From Streptomyces sp. R44 (GTDB lineage Bacteria; Actinomycetota; Actinomycetes; Streptomycetales; Streptomycetaceae): a stretch of DNA of 64,000 nucleotides. Below, one piece after another: positions 52,076-60,341 of the stretch. Numbering within the stretch: position 1 is the stretch's first letter; each line of letters opens with the position of its first letter. The position numbers and the translations under genes were made by a program. A model generated the notes under the pieces. That model was given only the letters and a program-made list of their open reading frames with translations. It was not told the origin of the DNA and made no database searches. The DNA is taken from NCBI RefSeq assembly GCF_041053105.1, contig NZ_CP163444.1:1674001-1738000 (forward strand), in the 5' to 3' direction.

Positions 52076-52804
52076 ATGTCGATGCACTGGTACGAAGGGC
52101 CCCTGGCCGCTTTCGACACGGAGACCACAGGAGTTGACGTCGAGGAGGACCGGATCGTCTCGGCCGCCCTCGTCGTCCAGGACACGGAGGGGGCGCGCCC
52201 GCGGGTGACGCGCTGGCTGGTCAACCCCGGCATACCGGTGCCGGAGGGGGCCACCGCCGTCCACGGCCTGACGGACGATCACCTCCAGCGGAACGGCCGG
52301 TGGCCGTCCCCCGTGATGGAGGAGCTGGCGCGCGCACTGGCCGAACAGTCGGCGGCGGGGCGGCCGCTGGTGGTGATGAACGCGCCGTTCGACCTGACGA
52401 TCCTGGACCGGGAGCTGCGCCGGCACCGGGCGTCGTCGCTGGGCAACTACACGGCGGGCAGCCCCCTGACGGTCCTCGACCCGCGGGTCCTGGACAAGCA
52501 CCTCGACCGGTACCGGAAGGGCCGCAGGACGCTGACGGACCTGTGCGCGCACTACGAGGTGGAACTGACGGGCGCGCACGACGCGGCGGCGGACGCGACG
52601 GCGGCGATGGACGTCGTACGGGCGGTGGCGCGGCGCTTCTCGTCCCGCCTTGAGCGACTGACGCCGGCCGAGCTCCACACGCTGCAGGCGGTGTGGCACG
52701 CGGCGCAGGCGCGCGGGCTGCAGGCCTGGTTCACCCGGCAGGGGACGCCGGAGACGGTGGACCCGGCGTGGCCGCTGCGGCCGGAGCTGCGCACGGCGGC
52801 CTGA
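52076..52804 (+). CDS. DnaQ-like 3'-5' exonuclease
   Basis: The 242-residue protein has the DEDDh exonuclease motifs: D14-x-E16 (AAFDTETTG), F105-D106 (MNAPFDLTIL) and H168-x4-D173 (AHDAAADAT). It resembles the proofreading epsilon subunit, but Pol III is not nearby. The ATG at 52076 follows AGGGAG; MSMHWYEGPL starts the family domain at once. It is divergent from the DUF4365 gene and convergent with a tRNA-Val. Confidence 0.93.
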   Translation: MSMHWYEGPLAAFDTETTGVDVEEDRIVSAALVVQDTEGARPRVTRWLVNPGIPVPEGATAVHGLTDDHLQRNGRWPSPVMEELARALAEQSAAGRPLVVMNAPFDLTILDRELRRHRASSLGNYTAGSPLTVLDPRVLDKHLDRYRKGRRTLTDLCAHYEVELTGAHDAAADATAAMDVVRAVARRFSSRLERLTPAELHTLQAVWHAAQARGLQAWFTRQGTPETVDPAWPLRPELRTAA

Positions 52805-52819
52805 GTCCGGGAATGCGGA

Positions 52820-52849
52820 AGGCCGGTCCGTCTTTCGACGGACCGGCCT
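52820..52849. terminator. bidirectional terminator between exonuclease and tRNA-Val
   Basis: AGGCCGGTCCGTC and GACGGACCGGCCT form a perfect 13-bp stem around TTTC. It lies 15 bp past the exonuclease stop and 7 bp past the tRNA 3' end. Confidence 0.85.
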
Positions 52850-52856
52850 CTCCCGG

Positions 52857-52928
52857 TGGGCGATACTGGGATCGAACCAGTGACCCCTTCGGTGTGAACG
52901 AAGTGCTCTCCCGCTGAGCTAATCGCCC
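52857..52928 (-). tRNA. tRNA-Val (anticodon CAC)
   Basis: The cloverleaf folds fully: acceptor GGGCGAT/ATCGCCC, D stem GCTC/GAGC, anticodon loop TTCACAC, T loop TTCGATC. Anticodon CAC reads GUG. No CCA is encoded after the discriminator A. It differs from the second copy at 56180-56251 at only two places. Confidence 0.97.
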
Positions 52929-52967
52929 GGGAACGGGTTGAACCATACAGGTCTTCGCGCCCCTGGT

Positions 52968-53414
52968 TCAAACCGCGCGCAGGCGGGCCGCGAGTCCGCG
53001 CCGGCCGCCGCGCATCATCAGGGCGTGGTTGGCGCGGAAGACGGGCCGTCCGGGGACGGCGAGGACCCGCAGCAGCCGGGCCCGGACCTCGACCTCCTGC
53101 TCGTACAGGGCGTGCGTGCCGTCGCCTTCCGGGGTGAGGGTCCAGCGGGCCCATCCCTCCAGGTCCCCGCCGAGGCCGATCTCCAGGACGCCGGCGGCCG
53201 GATCGCGGCGCAGGGCCCGGGCGGCGACGACGAGCTCGTACGGGAGGAGGGAGCGGAAGCGTGCGGTGCCGGTGGCCTCGTCGACCGGGACGACCTCGCG
53301 GACCTGGGGCCACCAGAGGGGGTACTCCTCGGCGCGTTCGAGGACCGCGTAGACGGCCTCGGGCGGGGCGGCGAGCCGCCAGACGCAGCGGAAGCGGTAC
53401 CGGCACCAGTCCAT
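52968..53414 (-). CDS. SRPBCC (START-like) family protein
   Basis: The 148-residue protein has the START/Bet v1-like pattern: PPEAVYAVLERAEEYPLWWPQVREV (helix-grip first half), central beta strands with ARWTLTPEGDGTHALYEQE, and a long C-terminal helix rich in Arg. Such proteins bind hydrophobic ligands. A highly basic tail (RGGRRGLAARLRAV) is unusual. It stands alone between a tRNA and the large membrane protein gene. Confidence 0.85.
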   Translation of the reverse strand: MDWCRYRFRCVWRLAAPPEAVYAVLERAEEYPLWWPQVREVVPVDEATGTARFRSLLPYELVVAARALRRDPAAGVLEIGLGGDLEGWARWTLTPEGDGTHALYEQEVEVRARLLRVLAVPGRPVFRANHALMMRGGRRGLAARLRAV

Positions 53415-53507
53415 GCCCCCAGTGTGGACGTACTCAGGCGGGAATTACGGGAATCTGAGTACCGGGACGCATTCCCGCCCGCTGTGGCCGGGGCCACACT
53501 CCGATAC

Positions 53508-56126
53508 ATGGACAACTCCCTGCCACCCGCGGACGAGCTGGTGCTCGTCGACCGCGAGCTGGTGCAACTCGACGCGCGCCGCTCCCAGTTGCTGGCCCGC
53601 CGCGCCTGGCTGATCCAGGTGCTGTACCCGACGGTCGCGACAGCGGCCCCGGCGCACCCGCTGCGTCCGGTCGCGGACTCGACGCCGCGGAGCGCGCAGA
53701 ACGTGCTCCTCACGCTCGGCGGCACGCTCCTGACGATCGCCGCTGTCGCCTTCACCCTGGTGAGCTGGGGCTCGATGGGGATCGGCGCCCGCGCGACGGT
53801 CCTGGCCGTGGTGACCGGCGCGGCGCTCGCGGCGCCGGTGGCGCTGCTGCGCAAGGGCCTGGCGTCGACGGCCGAGGCGGTGGCGGCGCTGGGCCTGGTC
53901 CTGACGGTGCTCGACGCGTACGCGCTGCACCGGGTGGCGCTGTCGGAGACGGACGGCCTGGGGTACACGGCGGTGGCGTCGGCGGTCCTGGCCGGCGCGT
54001 GGACCGCGTACGGCTCGGCCCTGTCCCGGCTGCGGCACCCCCTGCCGGTGGCGGTGGTCGCCGCGCAGCTGCCGCTGCCCCTCGGTGTCCTCGCGGCCGG
54101 CGGTGGGTCGACGGCCTTCGCCTGGGCGGCGCTCCTCACGGCGACGGCGGACGCCGCGGTCGTCCTGTGGACCCGCCCGGCGGCGGTCCGGATCACGGCG
54201 GGCACGGCCGCGGCCGCCCTGGGCGGCTGGGCCCTCCTCACGGGCGGCTGGCTGTCCCTCGTCTCCCCCTGGACCGGCGCGCCACTCCTCCTGGCGGGCG
54301 CGGCGGTGACGCTCTACGCGGCATGGCGCGCCCCCTCCTTCGCGACGGCGGCCTCGGCGACAGCGGGCCTGGCGACCCTGACGGCCGTGGGCGGCCTCCT
54401 GCGCGCGGCAGTCCCCGACGACTGGGCGGTCCCGGGCTATGTCCTGTGCGCGCTGGCCCTGACGTCGGTGTGGCGCCTGGGCGGCACGGTGACGGACGAG
54501 GACGGCGCCGCCCCGGGGACGGCGGCCCGTGGTGTGCGCCTGCCGCACGGCATCCGGCTCGGTCTCGCCGGCGCGGGCGCCGGTGTCGCGGCGCTGGGGG
54601 TCGTCTGGGCGCTGCCGCCGGCGGTGGCGGGGCTCCTCGGGCCGGTGGCCCGGACGACGGACGTCTGGTCGGGCGAGCACGCCCCGCGGGCCCTGGCCTC
54701 GTACCCCGCGACGGCCGTCCTCGTCCTGGCGGTGGCCGTCGCCGCTCTCGCGGCCCTCCCCCGGCTCTGGGCCCGGTGCGGGGCGCTCGTCCTGGCCTGG
54801 GCGCTGCTCACGGCCCTCCCGGTCCCGCTCGGCCTCCCGTACGCGGCGACACTCGCCCTCCAGCTGCTCACGACGGCGGCGGCCCTGGTCCTCGCGGTCC
54901 GCCCGGGTCCGCTGACGCGCGGCCTGCGCGCGGTCACCGCTCCGGCCGGGCACGCCGACGCGCCCGGTACGGCCACGCGGGACCCGCACGACGCCTCCCG
55001 GGAGGCCGGCCCGGCCACGCCCGAGGCCCCCGCGCCCACGGCCCCGGCCGCCGCCTCCGCGCCGACGACCGCCAGTGCGGCCGTCCCGCCGGTCCCCGGC
55101 TCCGGAACCCCCTGGCCCGCCTGGGCCCCCTCCCTGCCCCGGACGCAGGCTCCGGCCGAGCCCCGGACCGTTCTCGGGTGGATCGCGTACGGGGGCGGTC
55201 TCGCGTCCGCCGCGAGCGCGGTCGCGGCGGCCCTGGACGTCCGGGCAGCCACGTTCACCGCCCTCGGCGTGCTCCTCGCGCTCTTCACGGGGGTCGCGGT
55301 GCTCGGCACGGACGCCCGCCGCGTGGTCTCCGCCTGCACGGCCGTGCTCACGGCGACGGGGCTCGTGTTCGCGGTGGCGGCCGCCGGCGGCTTCGAGGAC
55401 CACTGGACGGCGCTCACGCTGCTGCTCGTCCCGGCGGCGACGGCCGCCGTCGGCTCCCGGGCGCCGCGTCCGGTGGCCCTGGCGGTCGAGATCACGGGCG
55501 GGGCCGTGGGGCTGCTCGCCCTCGGGATCGCCGCGTCCCGGCCCGCCTTCCTGGCGCTCGCGCTGGCCCTGGGCGGGGTGATCGCGGCGGCGACGGCCGT
55601 GCGGCCGGAGCGGCGGCGGTTCGCCTCGTGGACGGCGGCGGCGCTGTTCCTGCTCGCCACGTGGGTGCGGCTCGCGGTCTGGGACGTGACGACCCCGGAG
55701 GCGTACACGCTGCCGGTGACGCTGCCCGCGCTGGCCGTCGGGTTCCTGCGGCGCCGCCGGGACGCGGAGGCCTCGTCCTGGACGGCGTACGGCCCCGGTC
55801 TCGCGGTGACGCTGGTGCCGAGCCTGTTCGCGGCCTGGACGGACCCCGAGTGGGCCCGCCCACTGGCCCTGGGCGTCGCGGCGCTCGTGGTGACGCTGCT
55901 CGGTGCCCGCTTCCGGCTCCAGGCGCTGCTGGTCATCGGCGGGGCGGTGCTCGCCCTGGACGGGCTGCACGAGCTGGCGCCGTACGTGGTGCAGGTGGTG
56001 GGCGCGCTGCCGCGCTGGCTGCCGCCGGCCCTGGCGGGGCTGCTGCTGCTCGGGGTGGGCGCCACGTACGAGCAGCGGCTGCGGGACGCCCGGCGGCTGC
56101 GGGAGCGGCTCGCGCGGATGCGGTGA
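53508..56126 (+). CDS. very large multi-span membrane protein, SCO7613-C-terminal-domain-like
   Basis: The 872-residue protein has a short charged N-terminal domain (DELVLVDRELVQLDARRSQLL). It then has about 20 or more hydrophobic segments separated by short loops, and one long Ala/Pro/Thr-rich linker near residues 480-545. The C-terminus is a basic helix (YEQRLRDARRLRERLARMR). The pattern resembles proteins labelled SCO7613 C-terminal domain-containing, but I cannot confirm the family. No ribosome site precedes the ATG at 53508. It is bracketed by two tRNA-Val(CAC) genes and ends in a strong hairpin. Confidence 0.8.
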   Translation: MDNSLPPADELVLVDRELVQLDARRSQLLARRAWLIQVLYPTVATAAPAHPLRPVADSTPRSAQNVLLTLGGTLLTIAAVAFTLVSWGSMGIGARATVLAVVTGAALAAPVALLRKGLASTAEAVAALGLVLTVLDAYALHRVALSETDGLGYTAVASAVLAGAWTAYGSALSRLRHPLPVAVVAAQLPLPLGVLAAGGGSTAFAWAALLTATADAAVVLWTRPAAVRITAGTAAAALGGWALLTGGWLSLVSPWTGAPLLLAGAAVTLYAAWRAPSFATAASATAGLATLTAVGGLLRAAVPDDWAVPGYVLCALALTSVWRLGGTVTDEDGAAPGTAARGVRLPHGIRLGLAGAGAGVAALGVVWALPPAVAGLLGPVARTTDVWSGEHAPRALASYPATAVLVLAVAVAALAALPRLWARCGALVLAWALLTALPVPLGLPYAATLALQLLTTAAALVLAVRPGPLTRGLRAVTAPAGHADAPGTATRDPHDASREAGPATPEAPAPTAPAAASAPTTASAAVPPVPGSGTPWPAWAPSLPRTQAPAEPRTVLGWIAYGGGLASAASAVAAALDVRAATFTALGVLLALFTGVAVLGTDARRVVSACTAVLTATGLVFAVAAAGGFEDHWTALTLLLVPAATAAVGSRAPRPVALAVEITGGAVGLLALGIAASRPAFLALALALGGVIAAATAVRPERRRFASWTAAALFLLATWVRLAVWDVTTPEAYTLPVTLPALAVGFLRRRRDAEASSWTAYGPGLAVTLVPSLFAAWTDPEWARPLALGVAALVVTLLGARFRLQALLVIGGAVLALDGLHELAPYVVQVVGALPRWLPPALAGLLLLGVGATYEQRLRDARRLRERLARMR

Positions 56127-56131
56127 GACGC

Positions 56132-56169
56132 CGAAGGCCCGGAGACGGTGTTCCGTCTCCGGGCCTTCG
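56132..56169. terminator. terminator after large membrane protein, shared with tRNA-Val
   Basis: A perfect 17-bp stem (CGAAGGCCCGGAGACGG with its complement) around TGTT lies five bases past the stop codon and 10 bp from the tRNA 3' end. Confidence 0.9.
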
Positions 56170-56179
56170 ATCCGGGTGG

Positions 56180-56251
56180 TGGGCGATACTGGGTTCGAAC
56201 CAGTGACCCCTTCGGTGTGAACGAAGTGCTCTCCCACTGAGCTAATCGCCC
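56180..56251 (-). tRNA. tRNA-Val (anticodon CAC), second copy
   Basis: The fold is the same as at 52857-52928, with TTCGAAC in the T loop and GTGGGA in place of GCGGGA in the D loop. The anticodon loop is TTCACAC, anticodon CAC. No CCA is encoded. Confidence 0.97.
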
Positions 56252-56305
56252 GGGCGCACCGCAAACATTACCCCATGTCAGCGGGGCTCCCGAACCACCG
56301 GAAGG

Positions 56306-56728
56306 TCACTGGTCGATCTTCCACGGCATGACGAAGCCGAACTTCCAGAAGTAGACGGCGAGCAGTGCCGCGATGATCACCAGACCGATGGTGGTGAGGA
56401 TGATGTTCCGGCGGCGGACCTTGGGGTCCAGGGCGCGCTGGGCCGCCTCCGTGACCTTGCGCTTGGTCCAGCGGAGGACGAGCTGGGCCCAGACGAACTC
56501 GGTCGCCCAGATCGCCATGCCTCCGAAGATGACCAGCCAGCCGGGCCCCGGGAGCGGCAGCATCACCACTCCGGCGCCGACCACGGCGAGTCCCACGATG
56601 AAGACGCCGACCTGCCAGCTCAGATGCAGGCCTCGGCGGGACTTGATGAACTCCGGTGCGCGGGATCCCAGTTCGGCTTCCTGGCCGTCTGCGGACTCCC
56701 CGGTACGCTCGTCACTCTCCGCATTCAT
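56306..56728 (-). CDS. TIGR02611-like (PGPGW) membrane protein
   Basis: The 140-residue protein has the conserved PLPGPGWLVIFGG between the first membrane segments and a last segment LTTIGLVIIAALLAVYFW. The N-terminal 30 residues are acidic. The ATG at 56728 is chosen. A TAGGTT hexamer seven bases upstream could be a -10, which would make the message leaderless; a TTG at 56737 is the alternative start. It is divergent from ssgB and keeps this position in S. coelicolor (SCO1540-SCO1541). Confidence 0.88.
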   Translation of the reverse strand: MNAESDERTGESADGQEAELGSRAPEFIKSRRGLHLSWQVGVFIVGLAVVGAGVVMLPLPGPGWLVIFGGMAIWATEFVWAQLVLRWTKRKVTEAAQRALDPKVRRRNIILTTIGLVIIAALLAVYFWKFGFVMPWKIDQ

Positions 56729-56833
56729 ACTCCCCAACCTACCGGACGGGGAGCCCCCACCGGAATGGCGGTATTACCGCAGGTCACACACGCCCATACG
56801 AGCTACCTGAACGATCACAAAACCGACAGAGGG

Positions 56834-56859
56834 GTTTACAACGGCACCGGAGGTGGCAT
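56834..56859 (+). promoter_or_regulatory. possible stress-type sigma promoter of ssgB
   Basis: GTTTAC (56834-56839) and GGTGGCAT (56852-56859) have the spacing of the sigma-B/sigma-H class (GTTT...GGGTAT), but the -10 is a weak match. ssgB of S. coelicolor is reported to depend on sigma-H, which is why it was considered. It is a weak candidate; a start-site map would settle it. Confidence 0.3.
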
Positions 56860-56918
56860 GTCGATTTCGCCGACGTGCGAATCCCCGAGCGCACACTGAG
56901 CGAAAGGCCCTGGCGCTT

Positions 56919-57332
56919 ATGAACACCACGGTCAGCTGCGAGCTGCACCTGCGCCTCGTTGTGTCGAGCGAGTCCTCACTGCCTGTACCCGCGGGCCTGC
57001 GGTATGACACGGCCGATCCGTATGCCGTGCACGCCACCTTCCACACCGGAGCCGAGGAGACGGTCGAGTGGGTCTTCGCCCGCGACCTTCTCGCCGAGGG
57101 GCTGCACCGGCCCACCGGCACGGGCGACGTCCGCGTCTGGCCGTCCCGTAGTCACGGTCAGGGAGTCGTCTGCATCGCGTTGAGCTCCCCCGAGGGAGAA
57201 GCCCTGCTCGAGGCCCCGGCGAGGGCCCTGGAGTCGTTCCTGAAGAGGACCGACGCCGCCGTGCCACCTGGCACCGAGCACCGGCACTTCGATCTCGATA
57301 CGGAGCTCTCCCACATCCTGGCCGACAGCTGA
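56919..57332 (+). CDS. ssgB: SsgB, sporulation-specific cell division protein
   Basis: The 137-residue SALP-family protein begins MNTTVSCELHLRLVVSSESS and has the conserved DPYAVHATF, EWVFARDLLAEGL and VWPSRSHGQGVVCIALSSPEG. SsgB brings FtsZ to future septum sites in aerial hyphae. The ATG is at 56919 with GAAAGG upstream. It corresponds to SCO1541. Hairpins follow at 57351-57447. BldD control is plausible, but no clear BldD box was seen here. Confidence 0.97.
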   Translation: MNTTVSCELHLRLVVSSESSLPVPAGLRYDTADPYAVHATFHTGAEETVEWVFARDLLAEGLHRPTGTGDVRVWPSRSHGQGVVCIALSSPEGEALLEAPARALESFLKRTDAAVPPGTEHRHFDLDTELSHILADS

Positions 57333-57350
57333 GCCAGGCCGAGAGCCGCA

Positions 57351-57447
57351 CGGCGCCGTCCGACTCGGGGCGACGGCGCCGCGCGGGCAGTCACTAGGCA
57401 CGAGATCCGGCGCTCCCCCCGCGCAGCCGGCGCGGTGGGAGCGCCGG
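57351..57447 (+). terminator. tandem terminator hairpins after ssgB
   Basis: First stem: CGGCGCCGTC (57351-57360) with GACGGCGCCG (57372-57381). Second stem: CCGGCGCTCCC (57407-57417) with GGGAGCGCCGG (57437-57447), followed by TGTCGTTTT. Both are perfect. Confidence 0.8.
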
Positions 57448-57521
57448 TGTCGTTTTCCGGGGCGCGCTAAAGTCAGCGCCATTCCGCGGGCACCCGCCCG
57501 CGGCCGGCCAGGGAGCGAATC

Positions 57522-58079
57522 GTGCTGATCCCCCACGACACCCGGATCGCCCTCGACACCGTCGTCGATCTGATGAACACCGCGCCGCAGGGCGAGCGGG
57601 CCGACGAGCTCGCGGACGTCCAGGAGCTCCATGCCTTCCTGGACGCGCACAAGGTCAGCGGCGTGGGCGAGCTCGGGTCCGAGGACCTGCGCGCGGTGCG
57701 CGAGGTGCGCGAGAAGTTCGCGGCGGTCTTCTCCGCCCCCGAGGCCCGGATCGCGGCCCCCCTGATCAACCAGCTGGTGGCGGGCGCGGGCACCACCCCG
57801 CAGCTCACGGACCACGACGGCTACGACTGGCACGTGCACTACTTCGCGCCCGGCGCCTCGGTGGCGGACCACCTCGCGGCCGACTGCGGCATGGCCCTCG
57901 CGTTCATCGTCGTGGCCGGCGAGCAGGAGCGGCTGCGGCGCTGCGAGGCGCCGGACTGCGGCCGGGCCTTCGTGGACCTCTCGCGCAACCGCTCGCGCCG
58001 CTACTGCGACAGCCGCACCTGCGGCAACCGTCTGCACGTGGCCGCGTACCGGGCGCGCCGCAAGGAAGCCGCGGGCTGA
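57522..58079 (+). CDS. CGNR zinc-finger / ABATE domain protein
   Basis: The 185-residue protein has the N-terminal ABATE-type domain (DTVVDLMNT, VRALRE-like EVREKFAAVF). It also has the C-terminal CGNR zinc finger C-x5-CGRAF...RRYC-x4-CGNRLHVAAYRARR. Family members are putative transcription factors. The GTG at 57522 follows AGGGAG. It lies just right of ssgB and keeps that place in Streptomyces. No target is visible. Confidence 0.93.
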   Translation: MLIPHDTRIALDTVVDLMNTAPQGERADELADVQELHAFLDAHKVSGVGELGSEDLRAVREVREKFAAVFSAPEARIAAPLINQLVAGAGTTPQLTDHDGYDWHVHYFAPGASVADHLAADCGMALAFIVVAGEQERLRRCEAPDCGRAFVDLSRNRSRRYCDSRTCGNRLHVAAYRARRKEAAG

Positions 58080-58089
58080 CCCTGCGCCG

Positions 58090-58254
58090 TCACAGCACGA
58101 AGAGATCGTGCAGGGCCGCCATCAGCAGCAGACAGCCGATCACCCCGAGGAAGATCATCAGCGGCGGCTGGGAGAGCGCGAACAGACAGCCGCGCGGCTC
58201 TTCGGCAGGGGCGTCGGTGGCGGCGGGCACGGGCTCCCGCGAGGTATCCAGCAT
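58090..58254 (-). CDS. small hypothetical membrane protein
   Basis: The frame ends with one hydrophobic segment (PPLMIFLGVIGCLLLMAAL) and a polar N-terminus with EEPRGCLF. The ATG at 58254 gives 54 residues; in-frame GTG codons at 58275 or 58308 would lengthen it. No clear ribosome site. It is convergent with the CGNR gene ten bases away. It may be a real small membrane protein. Confidence 0.5.
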   Translation of the reverse strand: MLDTSREPVPAATDAPAEEPRGCLFALSQPPLMIFLGVIGCLLLMAALHDLFVL

Positions 58255-58376
58255 CTCGGGGGGATGATGACGCACCCCGGACCCGGCGAATCCCGCAACA
58301 CGCCCCACCGCGGGGGCCGTTCACCCCTTCCCGTGGATCACGGAACGGGGACGGACACCGGAAGCGCCAGAAGTGA

Positions 58377-58790
58377 TCAGATTCCGTGCTTCTTCAGAAT
58401 CGCCTCGATGTCGCTGAAGTCCTCACCCGCGGCCTGACCGGCCTTCGGCTTCGCCGTCACGGCGCGGGAGGGCGCCGACGCGGCCGGGGCCACGGCTCTC
58501 GTCCCGGCTCCTCCGGTCGTCACCTCCCGGCCGGCCCGGCGCCGCTCCACGGCCCGGGTGGACAGGAAGAGCAGCCAGGCGACACCGAGCACGCCGAAGC
58601 CGGCCCAGGCCACCGGACTGAAGGCCGTGTCGGCGATCCACTCGACCGCACCCGTCATCACCAGGCCGAGCGGCACCAGGGCGTAGGCCGCGATCCGGGC
58701 GGCGGACAGGAACTTCTTCCGGTACGCCGAAATCGCGGCGATGCCCAGGCCCGCCGCGGACACCGCGGAACAGATGGTCTCGGCGAGCAT
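58377..58790 (-). CDS. hypothetical membrane protein
   Basis: The 137-residue protein has three or four hydrophobic segments in its first 80 residues (AETICSAVSAAGLGIAAISAY, AARIAAYALVPLGLVMTGAV, WAGFGVLGVAWLLFL). It then has a basic Ala/Pro-rich linker and an acidic end EDFSDIEAILKKHGI. The ATG at 58790 follows GGAGG. It is divergent from the DsbA-like gene. No family recognised. Confidence 0.75.
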   Translation of the reverse strand: MLAETICSAVSAAGLGIAAISAYRKKFLSAARIAAYALVPLGLVMTGAVEWIADTAFSPVAWAGFGVLGVAWLLFLSTRAVERRRAGREVTTGGAGTRAVAPAASAPSRAVTAKPKAGQAAGEDFSDIEAILKKHGI

Positions 58791-58937
58791 GCGATCCTCC
58801 AGGTGCCGGGCGATACGTCCCTTCCATCCTGCACCGCCGGTACCGTCCGGGGCCATGCCCCGAGCCCCGTCTCAGGGAGATCTCCGGGTCTCCCCCACCG
58901 GGATCTCCTCCCCAGGTCCCAGTGGGAGACTGCTGCC

Positions 58938-59456
58938 ATGAACGACTCCACCACCGCACCCGCCTCCCCCGTCGTCCTGGAGGCCTGGTTCGACCTCCAG
59001 TGCCCCGACTGCTTCCAGGCCCTCGACGACGTCCGCGCGCTCCGCGAGAAGTACGGCGACCGGCTCGACGTACAGCTGCGCCACTTCCCGCTGGCCAAGC
59101 ACAAGCACGCGTACGCCGCCGCCCAGGCCGCCGAGGAGGCCTTCGAGCAGGGCAAGGGCTGGCCGTACGCGGAGGCGCTGCTCGCCAGGACCGCCGAGCT
59201 CGGCGACCGGGGCGAGCCGGTCCTCCTGGAGGTGGCGACCGGACTGGGCCTGGACGCCGAGGAGTTCGACACCGCGCTGATCGACGGCCGGCACCTGCTG
59301 ACCGTCGACGCCGACGAGGCCGAGGGCAAGGCGATCAAGGTCACCGGCACCCCGACCTACGTCATCGGCGGCGAGCGCCTGGACGGCGGCCAGAGCCAGG
59401 AGGGCCTGCGGGAGCGGATCGAGCAGATCACCGACCGGCTTCTGGCCGACCGGTAA
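58938..59456 (+). CDS. DsbA-family thioredoxin-fold protein (FrnE-like)
   Basis: The 172-residue protein has the thioredoxin-fold active site C22-P-D-C25 (FDLQCPDCFQ), the cis-Pro segment TGTPTYVIGG and a helical insertion. It has no signal peptide, so it acts in the cytoplasm, as FrnE-like oxidoreductases do. The ATG at 58938 follows GGGAG. It is convergent with the acetyltransferase gene; their ends are three bases apart. Confidence 0.92.
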   Translation: MNDSTTAPASPVVLEAWFDLQCPDCFQALDDVRALREKYGDRLDVQLRHFPLAKHKHAYAAAQAAEEAFEQGKGWPYAEALLARTAELGDRGEPVLLEVATGLGLDAEEFDTALIDGRHLLTVDADEAEGKAIKVTGTPTYVIGGERLDGGQSQEGLRERIEQITDRLLADR

Positions 59457-59459
59457 CCG

Positions 59460-60299
59460 TCAGAGCAACGGCTTGGCGCTGTTGTAGAGCGTCGTGCGGT
59501 AGCCGAGCGACTCGTAGAGCCGGATCGCCGGGGTGTTGCCCGCGAACACATGCAGCTCGATCAGGCGCTCCCCGGCCTCCAGGGCGATGTGCTCGGCGAG
59601 CAGCATGAGGGCCCGGCCGTAGCCCTTTCCGCGCTGCCCCTCGACGACCTCGATCTCGAAGACGAAGCCCGTCCCCTTCCCGGGCTCGCGCTCCAGCCTG
59701 CCCACCCACAGATAGCCGACGACCTGCCCGTCGTGCACGGCGACGGACACGGTGACGCCCGGGGTCGCGAGGCCCTGCGGCAGGAAGCGGCGGCGGCCGT
59801 CCTCGGCCTTGGCGAGCGCCTGCTCCTCCGGGACGCCCCGGTCGATCCAGCTCTGTGCGAAGGCGGCCATGGACTTCGCCGACCACTCCTCGAACTCCGC
59901 CTCGGTCACCGGCCGGTGCGCGAAGCCCTCCGGCAGCGGCGGCGACCCGGCCGGCAGCTCCTTGACCATGTTCCTGCTGCGCTCGGTGTACCCGAGGGAG
60001 CGGGCCATCCGCAGGGCCGCCTCGGCGTCGGCGGGCACGGAGATCTGCACCTCGCCGCAGCCCCAGCTCCGCAGGACCTCCTCCGCGGCGAGCGCCGCCA
60101 CCGTGCCCCGGCCGCGGCCCCGGTCGGGCTCCTCGACCAGGAGGCGGTCGATCAGGCCCGAGGCGGAGCCGAAGGCCTGATCGGTCGCGAGGTGGACGGA
60201 TCCGACCCGGCGGCTGTTCACACAGATGTCGAAGGTGCGGGAACGGCCGCCGTCGGCGGACTGCTGAAGCGGCTCGGACGGCCGCAGGGTGGTGGTCAT
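59460..60299 (-). CDS. tandem-domain GNAT acetyltransferase
   Basis: The 279-residue protein has two GNAT domains, as in mycothiol synthase-like proteins. The N half has the acetyl-CoA loop EEPDRGRGRGTVAALA, and the C half has VVEGQRGKGYGRALMLLAEHIA followed by ELHVFAGNTPAIRLYESLGY. The C domain is the better match to active enzymes. The ATG at 60299 starts MTTTLRPSEP. It is not mycothiol synthase itself on this evidence. The substrate is unknown. Confidence 0.9.
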   Translation of the reverse strand: MTTTLRPSEPLQQSADGGRSRTFDICVNSRRVGSVHLATDQAFGSASGLIDRLLVEEPDRGRGRGTVAALAAEEVLRSWGCGEVQISVPADAEAALRMARSLGYTERSRNMVKELPAGSPPLPEGFAHRPVTEAEFEEWSAKSMAAFAQSWIDRGVPEEQALAKAEDGRRRFLPQGLATPGVTVSVAVHDGQVVGYLWVGRLEREPGKGTGFVFEIEVVEGQRGKGYGRALMLLAEHIALEAGERLIELHVFAGNTPAIRLYESLGYRTTLYNSAKPLL

Positions 60300-60341
60300 C
60301 AGAGGTGTTCTACCCACCCGGGCGCCACCCGTCATCCGGAT

